DNA of 13,633 nt from JAGHKQ01 sp041920565 (GCA_041920565.1 JBHGXS010000085.1:1-13633), one strand, 5' to 3'. Shown: positions 1-7,616, counted from the stretch's first letter. Notes: generated from the letters alone by a model not told the origin. Program-made: numbers and translations.

Positions 1-62
1 CGTTGGATTTTCACCAAACTTCCCTTTTCATCCTGCGAAGGCAGGAACCTGAGCCTTGAATG
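1..62 (-). promoter_or_regulatory. Cobalamin (B12) riboswitch, 5' half, cut by the left edge
   Basis: Read on the minus strand, this leader shows conserved blocks of the cobalamin riboswitch in order. There is an AGGTTCC block near 52-46, then a hairpin (arms 41-45 and 32-36, GAAG-type loop). The AAAAGGGAA block follows near 28-20, then GGTGAAAATCC at 15-5, flanked by arms GTTTGG and CCAAC. The 3' half (B12 box and expression platform) and the regulated gene lie beyond the left edge. Such elements normally shut off B12 uptake or synthesis, or B12-independent isozymes, when adenosylcobalamin is plentiful. The match is to motif order recalled from the family, not a covariance-model hit. Confidence 0.85.
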
Positions 63-75
63 CTTTTGTAAGAAT

Positions 76-105
76 AGTGTAACAATTCACAACCGTTTCT
101 GTCTA
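76..105 (-). promoter_or_regulatory. Probable sigma-A promoter for the riboswitch transcript
   Basis: On the minus strand TAGACA (105-100) and TACACT (81-76) are separated by 18 bp and match the sigma-A boxes at 5/6 and 4/6 positions. Transcription would start near 69, just before the riboswitch. The -35 box directly abuts the T-run of the preceding terminator. Confidence 0.5.
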
Positions 106-131
106 CAAAAAAGAGCCTGAAATCAGGCTCA
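105..131 (-). terminator. Rho-independent terminator of the ycgR-ycgQ operon
   Basis: A perfect 8-bp stem (113-120 with 123-130, GAGCCTGA/TCAGGCTC) is followed on the minus strand by six T residues (112-107). It overlaps the last bases of the ycgQ-like stop codon and isolates that operon from the riboswitch transcript. Confidence 0.88.
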
Positions 132-986
132 ATCATATCCCCGGAACACATATTGCTCGGCAGGAGGCTCCACTCTTTTCCACTTCTTCACTTTTAAAAC
201 CGGGATATTGGCTTTAAACGGCTGATAGTATTCGCTCGTGATTTCCCCTTCTACCTGAATCCAATCGTCATCCTTCCATTTTGCACCCTCCGGCTTTTTC
301 ACCATCATGCCGTATACTCCGGAATCCGCTACACAGTGGATGATGCCGAAGCGAAACACAAAGAACTCAGGCTTTTTTTCTTCCTTCTCTTGAAACACAA
401 AGCCTTTAAAGGAGATGGTTTTTCCGATGAATTCACCCGGATAGTTATAAATCGTCTCCATTCCTTTTAAAAAGTTCTCATCGTTCAATTCGATTTTATC
501 TTTATTGACATAACGCTTTTTTTCTTTTTCCATCAACTCTCGGTATCCTTCTTCCCCATAATAAATACTGGTATCCGGTTTTAAAAACTGGCGTTGAATA
601 AAGGGATCCGTATTATTCGGATCGGAAACTGGAAAGTGAAACCCCTTCGCTTTCACGATTGTGGAATCTAAAGTCGCTACAGGAAAGAACAGTCCTGAAA
701 GGATTGGAAAAACAAATAAGCCATATGTGAATAAACGCTTCATTGGTGTATTCATCTCACGAGAATGGTCATGACCGCAATGCTCATGGTCGCAGTCGTG
801 ATCATGGACATGGTCTTCCTTTTTAAAGGCTGAAATCACTTGAATCACTGTCAAGAATGCAAGAATAACAGCTGCCGTCTTAGACAAATAGGCATATTTC
901 ATATTAATGTATTTTGTGATGTCTCCTGTAATATGAAGCTGGGCAAGTAAAAATGTAAAGCCAAGTAAAATATAGGCACGAAACAT
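129..986 (-). CDS. ycgQ: YcgQ/TIGR03943 (UPF0703) family His-rich permease partner
   Basis: A 285-aa membrane-anchored protein of the TIGR03943/YcgQ family, which regularly pairs with an ArsP_1-type permease; the substrate is not established. Hydrophobic segments lie near residues 5-20, 36-53 and 84-107. Between the second and third is a His/Asp/Cys-rich loop (about 57-75) with seven His and two Cys, a likely metal-binding stretch. The C-terminal soluble domain has the family's conserved region in the form HCVADSGVYG. The ATG at 986 is preferred over a TTG at 1001 because GGGGTGA sits just upstream of it. The permease TGA stop (993-991) lies inside that ribosome binding site, so the two genes are probably translationally coupled. 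Metal handling is inference from the His loop and the promoter palindrome. Confidence 0.85.
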   Translation of the reverse strand: MFRAYILLGFTFLLAQLHITGDITKYINMKYAYLSKTAAVILAFLTVIQVISAFKKEDHVHDHDCDHEHCGHDHSREMNTPMKRLFTYGLFVFPILSGLFFPVATLDSTIVKAKGFHFPVSDPNNTDPFIQRQFLKPDTSIYYGEEGYRELMEKEKKRYVNKDKIELNDENFLKGMETIYNYPGEFIGKTISFKGFVFQEKEEKKPEFFVFRFGIIHCVADSGVYGMMVKKPEGAKWKDDDWIQVEGEITSEYYQPFKANIPVLKVKKWKRVEPPAEQYVFRGYD

Positions 987-990
987 GGAA

Positions 991-1875
991 TCACCCCGCA
1001 AAATAAAAAACTATCGAGCTTATATAAACAGTAACGGTAACTAAAATCATGACTGTAACGACCAAACGCGTCTTAAATGTCCCGAACATCATCATCGTGT
1101 TTTTAATATCCAGCATCGGTCCGAATACGAGAAACGCGATGAGAGAATGCGTGGCAAACGTACTCTGGAAGGAAGATGCAATAAAAGCATCTGCTTCGGA
1201 ACAAAGAGACAAAATATAAGCCAGTCCCATCATGACAGCCGAAGAAGAGAACGGTCCCTGACCGATGGAAAGCAGCGTCGACGTTTTTACAAAGGTTTGG
1301 ACGCTCGCTGCAATGAGAGCACCTAAAATCAAGAATTTCCCCATAGAGAAAAATTCTTCTACCGCATGGGTGCATACATCCCAAAGCTTTCCCTTAATGG
1401 AGCGATTATACGAAATAGCTGCAAAATGATCATCTTTTAATTCCTTTCCTTTAAACAAAAACGACAGCACAATCCCCACTACCGCTGCGACAATGATAGC
1501 TACAACGGAACGTAAAATGGCCATCTTCAAGCTGTTTCCGAACGCCACGTATGTGGCAAAAAATACAACAGGATTGATAATAGGGCCCGTCAGCATAAAT
1601 GCAATACCGGCATACAGCGGAACTCCTTTTCCGATCAAACGGCGAACAATTGGCACAATTCCACACTCGCATCCAGGAAAAATTGCTCCAAGCACAACTG
1701 CGAGCAGGACAGCCAATATACGATTTTTTGGCATCATCCTCGCAACCATCTCATCCGTCACAAACATTTGGATCAGACCCGAAATGAAAACGCCGATGAG
1801 TACGAACGGCAATGCTTCTATCAAAATGGAAATAAAAATGGTATTCATTTGCAAAAAAGCTTTCGGTAAAGCCAT
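991..1875 (-). CDS. ycgR: ArsP_1/DUF318-type permease (YcgR, UPF0718)
   Basis: A 294-aa polytopic membrane protein of the COG0701 (ArsP_1, DUF318) permease family. It is not related to the E. coli flagellar brake protein also called YcgR. Visible motifs are PGCECGIVPIVRR after the second membrane segment, LTGPIINP, CSEADAFIASSF and FGPMLDIKN. The paired Cys residues and the acidic CSEAD motif are typical of the family and suggest coordination of a metal, metalloid or thiophilic substrate. The ATG at 1875 follows GGGGGAC with good spacing; upstream in-frame TTG (1905) and ATG (1890) codons are less well placed. It is the first gene of the operon with the ycgQ-like partner four bases downstream. 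The substrate is unknown; a metal is my inference. Confidence 0.87.
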   Translation of the reverse strand: MALPKAFLQMNTIFISILIEALPFVLIGVFISGLIQMFVTDEMVARMMPKNRILAVLLAVVLGAIFPGCECGIVPIVRRLIGKGVPLYAGIAFMLTGPIINPVVFFATYVAFGNSLKMAILRSVVAIIVAAVVGIVLSFLFKGKELKDDHFAAISYNRSIKGKLWDVCTHAVEEFFSMGKFLILGALIAASVQTFVKTSTLLSIGQGPFSSSAVMMGLAYILSLCSEADAFIASSFQSTFATHSLIAFLVFGPMLDIKNTMMMFGTFKTRLVVTVMILVTVTVYISSIVFYFAG

Positions 1876-1901
1876 ACGAATGTCCCCCATATAGAAAAAT
1901 A

Positions 1902-1916
1902 ACAATAAGTTATTGT
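1902..1916 (-). promoter_or_regulatory. 7-1-7 palindromic operator candidate over the ycgR promoter
   Basis: ACAATAA-N-TTATTGT is a perfect 15-bp palindrome with one central base. It covers most of the predicted -10 box and the start site, the usual place for a repressor. The 7-1-7 spacing is that of Fur-family boxes (Fur, Zur, PerR), but the half-site matches none of the B. subtilis consensus boxes well, so the regulator is unassigned. Confidence 0.5.
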
Positions 1917-1940
1917 AACTCTAATAGTTAAGATGGGCAA
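1912..1940 (-). promoter_or_regulatory. Sigma-A promoter of the ycgR-ycgQ operon
   Basis: On the minus strand TTGCCC (1940-1935) and TACAAT (1917-1912) are separated by exactly 17 bp. The predicted start near 1905 leaves a leader of about 30 nt before the ATG at 1875. The -10 box overlaps the 15-bp palindrome. Confidence 0.6.
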
Positions 1941-2113
1941 GTTGAAAATCTTTCACTACGACCAACATTTTAATCAAAAATACAATGGTTTTAAGCTGAA
2001 TTAAGTTTACCTGATAATAATTGACAGGGCAAATTGGCGCACTGAATAAGCCAATTACACTGTTACAGCAAATCATTGCACGATTATCCAGTTTATAGCT
2101 CCGTTACGTCAAT

Positions 2114-2150
2114 GAAAAACATCCCGCTGCCAAACAAGCGGGATGTTTTA
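2114..2150 (-). terminator. Terminator after the corA-like gene
   Basis: A perfect 10-bp stem (2119-2128 with 2137-2146) with an 8-nt loop is followed by a T-run on the minus strand (2118-2115). A shorter T-run on the other side gives weak bidirectional character. It ends the flippase / small ORF / CorA unit. Confidence 0.9.
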
Positions 2151-3089
2151 TTAAAAGTATCGTTTTTTCCAAAATATAAATGCAATTGTAGAAGATAGGG
2201 TTGCAGAAATAATCATTACAATCGCAAAGGCATGCTTGTACCCTTCAAGCGGAATCTGCACGTTCATTCCGAAAAAGCTGGCCACCATCGTTGGAATTGA
2301 TAAAATGATGGTAATGGACGTTAACAGCTTCATCACGCTGTTTACATTATTTGATATAACTGAACCATATGTGTTCATCATCCCATTCAGGATGTTGCTA
2401 TATATTTCCGCCATCTCAATTGCCTGTTTGTTTTCGATCAGCACATCTTCCAATAAATCCTGGTCATCCTCATACAATTTTAAATATGTGCCTTTTAACA
2501 GTCTTTGTAACACAATTTTGTTCGCTTTCAAGGATGTAGTGAAGTACACCAAGCTCTTTTCTAGGCCGAGCAGCGTAAAAATCTCTTTATTTTTCATGGA
2601 TTTCGTTAATTCTTTTTCCAAATCCATCGTTTTTCGGTTAATTTGTTTTAAGTATCGCAAATAATAAGTGGAAATAATGTATAAGAGCTGCAAAGCAAAA
2701 CGAGTCTTCTTGAATGTATAAAACTCTTTTATACGTTGATTCGTAAACCGTTCAAAAATCGGGTTTTCCTCTAAGCAAATAGTGATGAAGCAATCTGGAG
2801 TGACGATCATACCGATCGGGATCGTATCATACATGGAATTTCCATCTTCATCATGCTTCACGGTAGGAATATCGACGATAATCAACGTATTATCATCTTC
2901 CTTTTCAATACGGGAACGCTCTTCATCATCCAGCGGGTCTTTAATGAAGTCCAGCTCTAAATTCAATTCGGTTAACAGAAATTGAATTTCTTCTTCCGTC
3001 GGATGAAGAACATTGATCCAGCATCCTTTTTGAATGTCTTCAACTTCTTGCAATTTACCGTTTGTGTCTGTTACGTAGATATTTAACAT
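2151..3089 (-). CDS. corA: CorA-family divalent cation transporter
   Basis: A 312-aa protein, close to the usual CorA length. It has a long charged, mostly helical cytoplasmic N-terminal region (about 1-250) and two C-terminal membrane helices near 256-273 and 288-306. The signature GMN lies at 274-276 at the end of the first helix, followed by the short periplasmic loop and a basic C-terminal tail (WKKRYF). CorA proteins form pentameric channels for Mg2+ and related divalent cations. The ATG at 3089 follows a near-perfect AAGGAGGTGG site. The small upstream ORF ends inside this start region, so the gene is likely co-expressed with the flippase and small protein. Whether it is the main Mg2+ channel or a paralogue cannot be told from sequence. 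Confidence 0.93.
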   Translation of the reverse strand: MLNIYVTDTNGKLQEVEDIQKGCWINVLHPTEEEIQFLLTELNLELDFIKDPLDDEERSRIEKEDDNTLIIVDIPTVKHDEDGNSMYDTIPIGMIVTPDCFITICLEENPIFERFTNQRIKEFYTFKKTRFALQLLYIISTYYLRYLKQINRKTMDLEKELTKSMKNKEIFTLLGLEKSLVYFTTSLKANKIVLQRLLKGTYLKLYEDDQDLLEDVLIENKQAIEMAEIYSNILNGMMNTYGSVISNNVNSVMKLLTSITIILSIPTMVASFFGMNVQIPLEGYKHAFAIVMIISATLSSTIAFIFWKKRYF

Positions 3090-3289
3090 GGTGCCACCTC
3101 CTTAAGTGCCGACCTCTCTTTTATCGTAAATTTATATAATATGACATAACAAGCATAAGAAACAAAAGGAAAGATTGCAACCCAAAAAAGCCCTTTATTT
3201 GTATAGAATTTCCCATCTTTGTTTTTGCCACAATGAAAGCGCTGTTTTAGCAAAAGAAAAACAGAAGAACCTTCCCAGTTCTGTTTCAT
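3083..3289 (-). CDS. Small single-pass membrane protein, unknown function
   Basis: A 68-aa ORF with one clear hydrophobic segment (about residues 34-52), flanked by a basic N-terminal part with KNKDGK and a charged C-terminus. I do not recognise a family. The case for it being real is positional. Its ATG is four bases after the TGA of the flippase gene (3296-3294), and its TAA (3085-3083) overlaps the start of the CorA gene. This gives a gap-free three-gene unit. The ribosome binding site is weak (GTGAAAAT), so expression would rely on coupling. Another minus-strand frame here is also hydrophobic but lacks a start. It could be spurious. Confidence 0.42.
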   Translation of the reverse strand: MKQNWEGSSVFLLLKQRFHCGKNKDGKFYTNKGLFWVAIFPFVSYACYVILYKFTIKERSALKEVAPC

Positions 3290-3293
3290 ATTT

Positions 3294-4679
3294 TCACTGT
3301 TTTGCTTGCTTTCCCACGTATTTATATAATAAAACTAAATTGAATAGTACAGAGAATGTATATCCCACATAAGTCGCGATGATGGAACCGACATAATCAA
3401 ATTGAGGAATTAAGATTACATTCAGTACAATCTTTAAGCTGATTCCAATAAGCAGTCCGACAATCGTTTTAGTTTGCTGGTTAATGCCTTGAAGCATCGC
3501 CGCGGTTACCGAGAATAGTGAAAACAAGATACAGGCCGATGCATAATACCGAAGAATTTCACTGCCAAGGATGGGGTCGTTGGCTTCTCCGAAAAGAATG
3601 GTATAGATAGGGTTGGCAAGCAGAATGATGCCTAAGGCTGCCGGCAAGGTGACCAGCACCACATAAAGGTTGGTGCGAGTAAAATGCTTGTATAACAGCT
3701 CATGATCATTGGCTGTAAAGGCTTTTGTCATTTCCGGAACAAGCGACATGCTGAATGCCGTTGCCAACGAAACCGGGATAAGAACAACCATTTGCGCAAG
3801 GCCGATTATCCCATTTATTTTTTCGGCTTCTCCTTGCTGATATCCGATATTCATCAGAAGCTTATTGATTGTGAATGTGTCAACAGTTTGATAGAGCGGA
3901 ATGCAGAGCCCGACGATGACAAATGGAATGGAGTATGTAAACAGTTCTTTATATAATGAAAAAAACGACCGGTTCGTTTGTGGAATGCTCATTTTTTCTT
4001 TTTGTTTTAAATGCTGTCTTCGTTTCATATAAAAAAACACAAGCACTGCGATACCGGCGGCCGCTCCTACAAACGCTCCGAATGTGGCAACTCCAACTGC
4101 CAAGCTGATACCGCCGTTGTACAGCCTCAGCACAGCGAAGCTTCCAATTAAAATAGTTAATACACGAAACAGCTGTTCAATAACAACGCTTACAGCAGAA
4201 GGCCCCATGGACTGGAATCCTTGAAAAAAACCGCGCAATAAGCTCATGGAAGGAACAATCAGCAAGGCAAAGCTTACGATTTGAATGTTGTATGTAACAT
4301 CTTCTAAGCTGTTACCAGTTCCATCTTTTGAATCAATGACAAGAGCGGCTAACACAGGTGCAAATGAATAGAGAAGCAACCACGAAACGACTCCCATGCA
4401 AAACATGAAAGTCAATCCGCTTCGCAACACGCGCTTTACCGTGTGATAGTCGTTTAATTGGTTGTATTTGGATACCATTTTGGATACAGCCAACGGCAAG
4501 CCCATAGTAGCAATGCTTAACATAATGGTATAGGGTCGATAGGCATATGTATACAATACATAGCCGCTTGTGCCGACCAAAGCAGTAAACGGGATGACAT
4601 AAATGAACCCAAGCATTTTCGATATCATCGTTCCTAATGTTAAAAAAAAAGTCCCTCGTAAAAAAGCCGATCCCTTCAT
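3294..4679 (-). CDS. MATE/MVF-superfamily lipid-linked saccharide flippase, SpoVB/YkvU-like
   Basis: A 461-aa polytopic protein of the polysaccharide-biosynthesis/MVF branch, related to SpoVB, YtgP and YkvU of B. subtilis. About 12 membrane segments are visible. The N-terminal block (RGTFFLTLGTMISKMLGFIY) and the internal LLRGFFQGFQSMGPSAVS are typical of this group. Members flip undecaprenyl-linked cell-wall or spore-cortex precursors. The length is nearer YkvU (about 445 aa) than SpoVB or YtgP (about 520-545 aa), which carry two more C-terminal helices. The ATG at 4679 is chosen because GGAGGAGT lies just upstream; an upstream GTG (4694) falls within that region. It is the first gene of a tight unit with the 68-aa ORF and CorA. 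A sporulation role is inference. Confidence 0.88.
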   Translation of the reverse strand: MKGSAFLRGTFFLTLGTMISKMLGFIYVIPFTALVGTSGYVLYTYAYRPYTIMLSIATMGLPLAVSKMVSKYNQLNDYHTVKRVLRSGLTFMFCMGVVSWLLLYSFAPVLAALVIDSKDGTGNSLEDVTYNIQIVSFALLIVPSMSLLRGFFQGFQSMGPSAVSVVIEQLFRVLTILIGSFAVLRLYNGGISLAVGVATFGAFVGAAAGIAVLVFFYMKRRQHLKQKEKMSIPQTNRSFFSLYKELFTYSIPFVIVGLCIPLYQTVDTFTINKLLMNIGYQQGEAEKINGIIGLAQMVVLIPVSLATAFSMSLVPEMTKAFTANDHELLYKHFTRTNLYVVLVTLPAALGIILLANPIYTILFGEANDPILGSEILRYYASACILFSLFSVTAAMLQGINQQTKTIVGLLIGISLKIVLNVILIPQFDYVGSIIATYVGYTFSVLFNLVLLYKYVGKQAKQ

Positions 4680-4742
4680 AACAGACTCCTCCACCGTTCT
4701 TTTACCTTAATACTACAATATGGACAACCGGTCATAAATAGA

Positions 4743-4770
4743 ACAAAAGCATGCAACGGGGCATGCTTGA
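4743..4770 (-). terminator. Terminator after the 89-aa membrane protein gene
   Basis: An 8-bp perfect stem (4747-4754 with 4761-4768, AAGCATGC/GCATGCTT) with a 6-nt loop lies 10 bases past the TAA. On the minus strand it is followed by a short broken T-tract. It is weaker than the other terminators here, so some read-through into the flippase gene is possible. Confidence 0.6.
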
Positions 4771-4777
4771 CTTATTC

Positions 4778-5047
4778 TTAATACAATTGTGAAATGACCA
4801 TTTGACCGGATGTGTACAAAAACAACACCGCAGCAAATGATGCAATTGCATATACTTTGATTTTTGAATAGAATAATAATACAGCAGACACAACCATCGG
4901 AATAGAAAAGTATAGTACAATCATATATTCCTTCCAAAACGGCTCAAGCCAGCCTGATTTTGGAGCCGCAACCATCAACACAAAATAGACGAATCCAAGC
5001 GCCGCTCCAAACAACAATTCCAGCAACATGCGATACCCTGTTTTCAT
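4778..5047 (-). CDS. Small three-helix membrane protein, unknown function
   Basis: An 89-aa, very hydrophobic protein with three probable membrane segments near residues 8-28, 40-60 and 65-84, joined by short loops (PKSGWLEPFWKEY after the first). The N-terminus is basic. The ATG at 5047 is preceded by GAGGGG with somewhat long spacing. It appears monocistronic, lying between the DedA terminator and its own weak terminator. I do not recognise the family and see no catalytic motif. Length, start and hydrophobic pattern make it a credible conserved small membrane protein rather than a chance ORF. Confidence 0.65.
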   Translation of the reverse strand: MKTGYRMLLELLFGAALGFVYFVLMVAAPKSGWLEPFWKEYMIVLYFSIPMVVSAVLLFYSKIKVYAIASFAAVLFLYTSGQMVISQLY

Positions 5048-5145
5048 ATTCGAGATCCCCTCATCTCTATTATTGTAATATATCGCTTACATTCAGTTTA
5101 CTGCCGAAATAAGCCCTTTAGGCAATTACAAAGCCTTGGAATGAA

Positions 5146-5178
5146 AGAAAAACCGATGAGCAAGTCCCATCGGTTTTA
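5146..5178 (-). terminator. Terminator of the DedA-family gene
   Basis: A perfect 9-bp stem (5150-5158 with 5168-5176, AAACCGATG/CATCGGTTT) overlaps the TAA stop. On the minus strand it runs into a T-rich tract. Confidence 0.85.
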
Positions 5179-5778
5179 ACGTGTAACACGTCGTTTTTTG
5201 ATCATAAAATATGCCAAATATGCAGCGATAAACAATATTGCTCCTACAATGAAGTACGGCATATACGGCGCTGCATAATATTTGATTTGACGCCAATTAG
5301 AACCCAGCTGCTCTCCTAAAATGATAAAGAAGATAGACCAAGGGATAATAGCCAGCGTTGTATAAATAGTAAATTTCATGGCTGACATTTTTGCCAATCC
5401 CGCAGGAATCGAAATGGTATGGCGCACTACCGGAATAAAGCGCGCAGAAAAAATAACGCCTACTCCATATTTATTGAACCACTCTTCCGCCACATCCAAA
5501 TGCTTCTTTTTAATCAACAAATACTTTCCATATTTTTCTACAAGCGGTCTGCCGCCGTAATATCCAAGCCAGTAAAGAAACAGCTGTGCCAGCGTTCCGC
5601 CGATTGTTCCTGCAATGACAGCACCGACAAAGCTTACCTTTCCTTGCGAAACAAGGTAGCCGGCATATGATAACACGATTTCACTTGGAATTACTTCAAT
5701 CATCAATCCCAATGCAATACCGAAGTATCCTAAGCCCATAAAAAATTGCAGCAATTCATTTACGATAGTTGATAGCAT
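5176..5778 (-). CDS. DedA-family membrane protein (VTT/SNARE-associated domain)
   Basis: A 200-aa DedA-family protein. The diagnostic features are Glu28 followed by PSE (31-33), the GG...YWLGYYGGRP block (60-78), and FSARFIPVVRH (110-120) with the AG pair at 126-127. These include the conserved acidic and arginine residues the family needs for function. Membrane or re-entrant segments fill most of the chain, and the C-terminal helix (about 175-193) ends in a basic tail, KKRRVTR. Family members include flippases that return undecaprenyl phosphate or phosphatidylethanolamine across the membrane, and they act in envelope maintenance. The ATG at 5778 follows GAGGAG with good spacing. The gene is alone between its promoter and terminator. 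Which DedA subfamily it belongs to is not decidable here. Confidence 0.92.
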   Translation of the reverse strand: MLSTIVNELLQFFMGLGYFGIALGLMIEVIPSEIVLSYAGYLVSQGKVSFVGAVIAGTIGGTLAQLFLYWLGYYGGRPLVEKYGKYLLIKKKHLDVAEEWFNKYGVGVIFSARFIPVVRHTISIPAGLAKMSAMKFTIYTTLAIIPWSIFFIILGEQLGSNWRQIKYYAAPYMPYFIVGAILFIAAYLAYFMIKKRRVTR

Positions 5779-5821
5779 GACGATCTCCTCTACTACTTCT
5801 GTACTGTTTACATACTACACT

Positions 5822-5850
5822 ATTATTCCATGAAACGCATAGCTTGCCAA
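5822..5850 (-). promoter_or_regulatory. Sigma-A promoter of the DedA-family gene
   Basis: On the minus strand TTGGCA (5850-5845) and AATAAT (5827-5822) are 17 bp apart, each a 5/6 match to consensus. Transcription would begin near 5815, about 35 nt upstream of the start codon. Confidence 0.6.
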
Positions 5851-5903
5851 GTACTTCCTTATTACAGGATATGGGGTTATGGATGTGTACATGCATTCAG
5901 CTC

Positions 5904-6518
5904 TCAATCTATATCAGCAGGTTTTGATTCATCATAGTAATGTTCATACATCAATTCTATTTCTTCATGCGTAGTTCTTCCAAGTGATAATTCCGGAAGC
6001 TCATCTATAGAGAAAAAGCCGATCTGTTCTGTTTCTACACCGCTTCTCGCCTCGCCGCCGACAATAGTACATCCAATAAAAATTTTGTAAATATGATAGG
6101 CGGAAGGCGGATGATCATGCAACCGATTATCTAATACGGCCAATAGTTTAAAGTCATCTGCAATGAATCCTGCTTCCTCAAATATTTCCTTTTTTACCGC
6201 TTCTGCCGGTGTTAAACCAATGTCTGCCCAGCCCCCGGGGCAACGTCCATTTTTTATCGATTTTCTCTTTGACTAAAAGAATTTTGTTATCTTGGAAAAT
6301 GACTCCGCGTACATCAACCTTTGGAGTTTGATATCCGGTTTCATTAGCAAAAAGTGTCCTTATCAGTTCTTTGTTTCAGTATGTTCCACCATAATTTCTA
6401 TGCTCAGCTCTCGCAGCTGTTGAAATCGTTCGATATCATATACATCTTTTGAGTACGCTAATCCCGCTTGCGCAATTGCCTGGATTTGTTTAGCCCATTC
6501 CAGCCATTTATGTTCCAT
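5904..6518 (-). pseudogene. Nudix hydrolase with N-terminal helical domain, broken by two frameshifts
   Basis: The region encodes a Nudix hydrolase of the roughly 205-aa type with an extra N-terminal domain (start MEHKWLEWAKQIQAIAQAG). The ATG at 6518 has a strong GAGGAGG site. The first frame stops at a TGA at 6365-6363. One base appears to be missing near 6369-6374, after which the next frame continues with LFANETGYQTPKVDVRGVIF. One base appears to be extra in the C/G run near 6236-6240, restoring the first frame with LP / GGWADIG and the Nudix box ending KEIFEEAGF. The tail reads to TGA at 5906-5904. Start and stop are in the same frame 612 nt apart, giving the expected 204 residues. The changes offset each other, so only about 45 residues plus one stop are affected. 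This is either a recent pseudogene or base-call errors. Confidence 0.8.
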
Positions 6519-6579
6519 CCTGTTTCCTCCTCACCCCATTTTACAAGAATGATATTATGTAAACTAAACTCTATTCTCA

Positions 6580-6612
6580 GCAAAATACCTTGCCTGTTAT
6601 AGGCAAGGTATC
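6580..6612 (-). terminator. Terminator of ispA
   Basis: A perfect 11-bp stem (6585-6595 with 6601-6611, ATACCTTGCCT/AGGCAAGGTAT) with a 5-nt loop is followed by TTTT on the minus strand. It lies just after the TAG stop of the protease gene. Confidence 0.88.
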
Positions 6613-6617
6613 ATGAA

Positions 6618-7586
6618 CTACTCTTTTTCTCCGTATCCTTCTGTCAACACAACCAAACCGTTTCCTTCCGCCTGCTTACTGTAACCTAGAGAGACAGTGC
6701 GCTTAATGAGTTGCGCATATATTTCATCTTCCGTTAATTCCCTCTTAAAATCCTTCTCGCACTGCTTAATAATTAATGCGGCTGCACCGGAAACATGCGG
6801 CGTAGCCATAGAAGTCCCGGATAAAACGGCGTATTTGCCTTCGAGGTACGTGGACAGTATTTTTTCACCCGGTCCGACTACATCGATATCTTGATTCGTA
6901 TTGCTGAAACGGGCCAGCTTTTTATCCAGGCTGACAGCTCCTACCGATACCACTTCACGGTAGGAGGCGGGATAGCTCTGCTCAACGGTTTCCTCATCTC
7001 CGTCCCCTTCATTTCCAGCCGCACAAACAATCAGCACGTTTTCTTTTACGGCTCTCTTTACGGCTTCATGTAAAGCAGGCTCATTCTCCGGCCCGCCGAG
7101 AGACATGGAGATGATCCGAACCTTCTCCCCATTCGGTCCGCGCCAATCCACCGCATAGTTAATGGCCTCAATAATGTTCTTTGTTGAGCCGGAACCATCG
7201 CCTTGGAGCACCTTCAAGACAAGGAGTTTTGCTTCCGGCGCCATTCCGACAACTCCGGAATTATTTAAAGTCGCTGCAATCGTTCCGCAAACATGCGTGC
7301 CGTGACCGTTGTTATCTGCAAAATTCTTTATATCCCCTTTATAATCTCGTGTAAAATTGTATCCGTCAATGATGCGATCTTTTAAGTCGGGATGGTCGGG
7401 CTGACATCCTGTGTCCAGCACAGCGATTACAATGCCGCTTCCTTTTTCGCTTTCGTTCCAAACCTCAGGTGCTTGCATTAAGGCAACACCGGCCGGAATC
7501 TCCTTTGTTTCTTCCACAATCTGTTCAATTTTGTAAGGAATCAACCGAATTGTACCTTTGTCAACAGGGCGCTTCGTGTGAGACAT
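6618..7586 (-). CDS. ispA: Intracellular subtilisin-like serine protease (IspA type)
   Basis: A 322-aa S8-family protease with no signal peptide, the usual size of IspA (about 319 aa). The catalytic triad is Asp58 (VLDTG), His95 (NGHGTH) and Ser259 (GTSMATPH), with oxyanion-hole Asn192 (AAGNEGDGDE). The short N-terminal extension carries RLIPY (14-18). In ISPs this LIPY-type propeptide motif blocks the active site until it is cleaved. The enzyme is therefore expected to be a cytoplasmic, self-processing, Ca2+-bound dimer degrading proteins in stationary phase and sporulation. The ATG at 7586 follows AAAGGAGAG. It lies 129 bp after the ABC ATPase gene with no clear terminator between, so read-through is possible. 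The leader contains an unusual palindrome and an 11-bp direct repeat. Confidence 0.93.
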   Translation of the reverse strand: MSHTKRPVDKGTIRLIPYKIEQIVEETKEIPAGVALMQAPEVWNESEKGSGIVIAVLDTGCQPDHPDLKDRIIDGYNFTRDYKGDIKNFADNNGHGTHVCGTIAATLNNSGVVGMAPEAKLLVLKVLQGDGSGSTKNIIEAINYAVDWRGPNGEKVRIISMSLGGPENEPALHEAVKRAVKENVLIVCAAGNEGDGDEETVEQSYPASYREVVSVGAVSLDKKLARFSNTNQDIDVVGPGEKILSTYLEGKYAVLSGTSMATPHVSGAAALIIKQCEKDFKRELTEDEIYAQLIKRTVSLGYSKQAEGNGLVVLTEGYGEKE

Positions 7587-7616
7587 ATATATCTCTCCTT
7601 TACAAAGTTTTGCAGC

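Noticed and set aside
2021..2056. Perfect TTGACA on the plus strand followed by a 7-bp inverted repeat (AATTGGC/GCCAATT)
   Set aside because: No -10 box lies at 16-18 bp (GAATAA at the 17-bp position) and no plus-strand gene follows. The hairpin has no T-run.
5904..6143. Stand-alone 79-aa protein
   Set aside because: It is the C-terminal part of the frameshifted Nudix hydrolase; the Nudix box and N-terminal domain are readable upstream.
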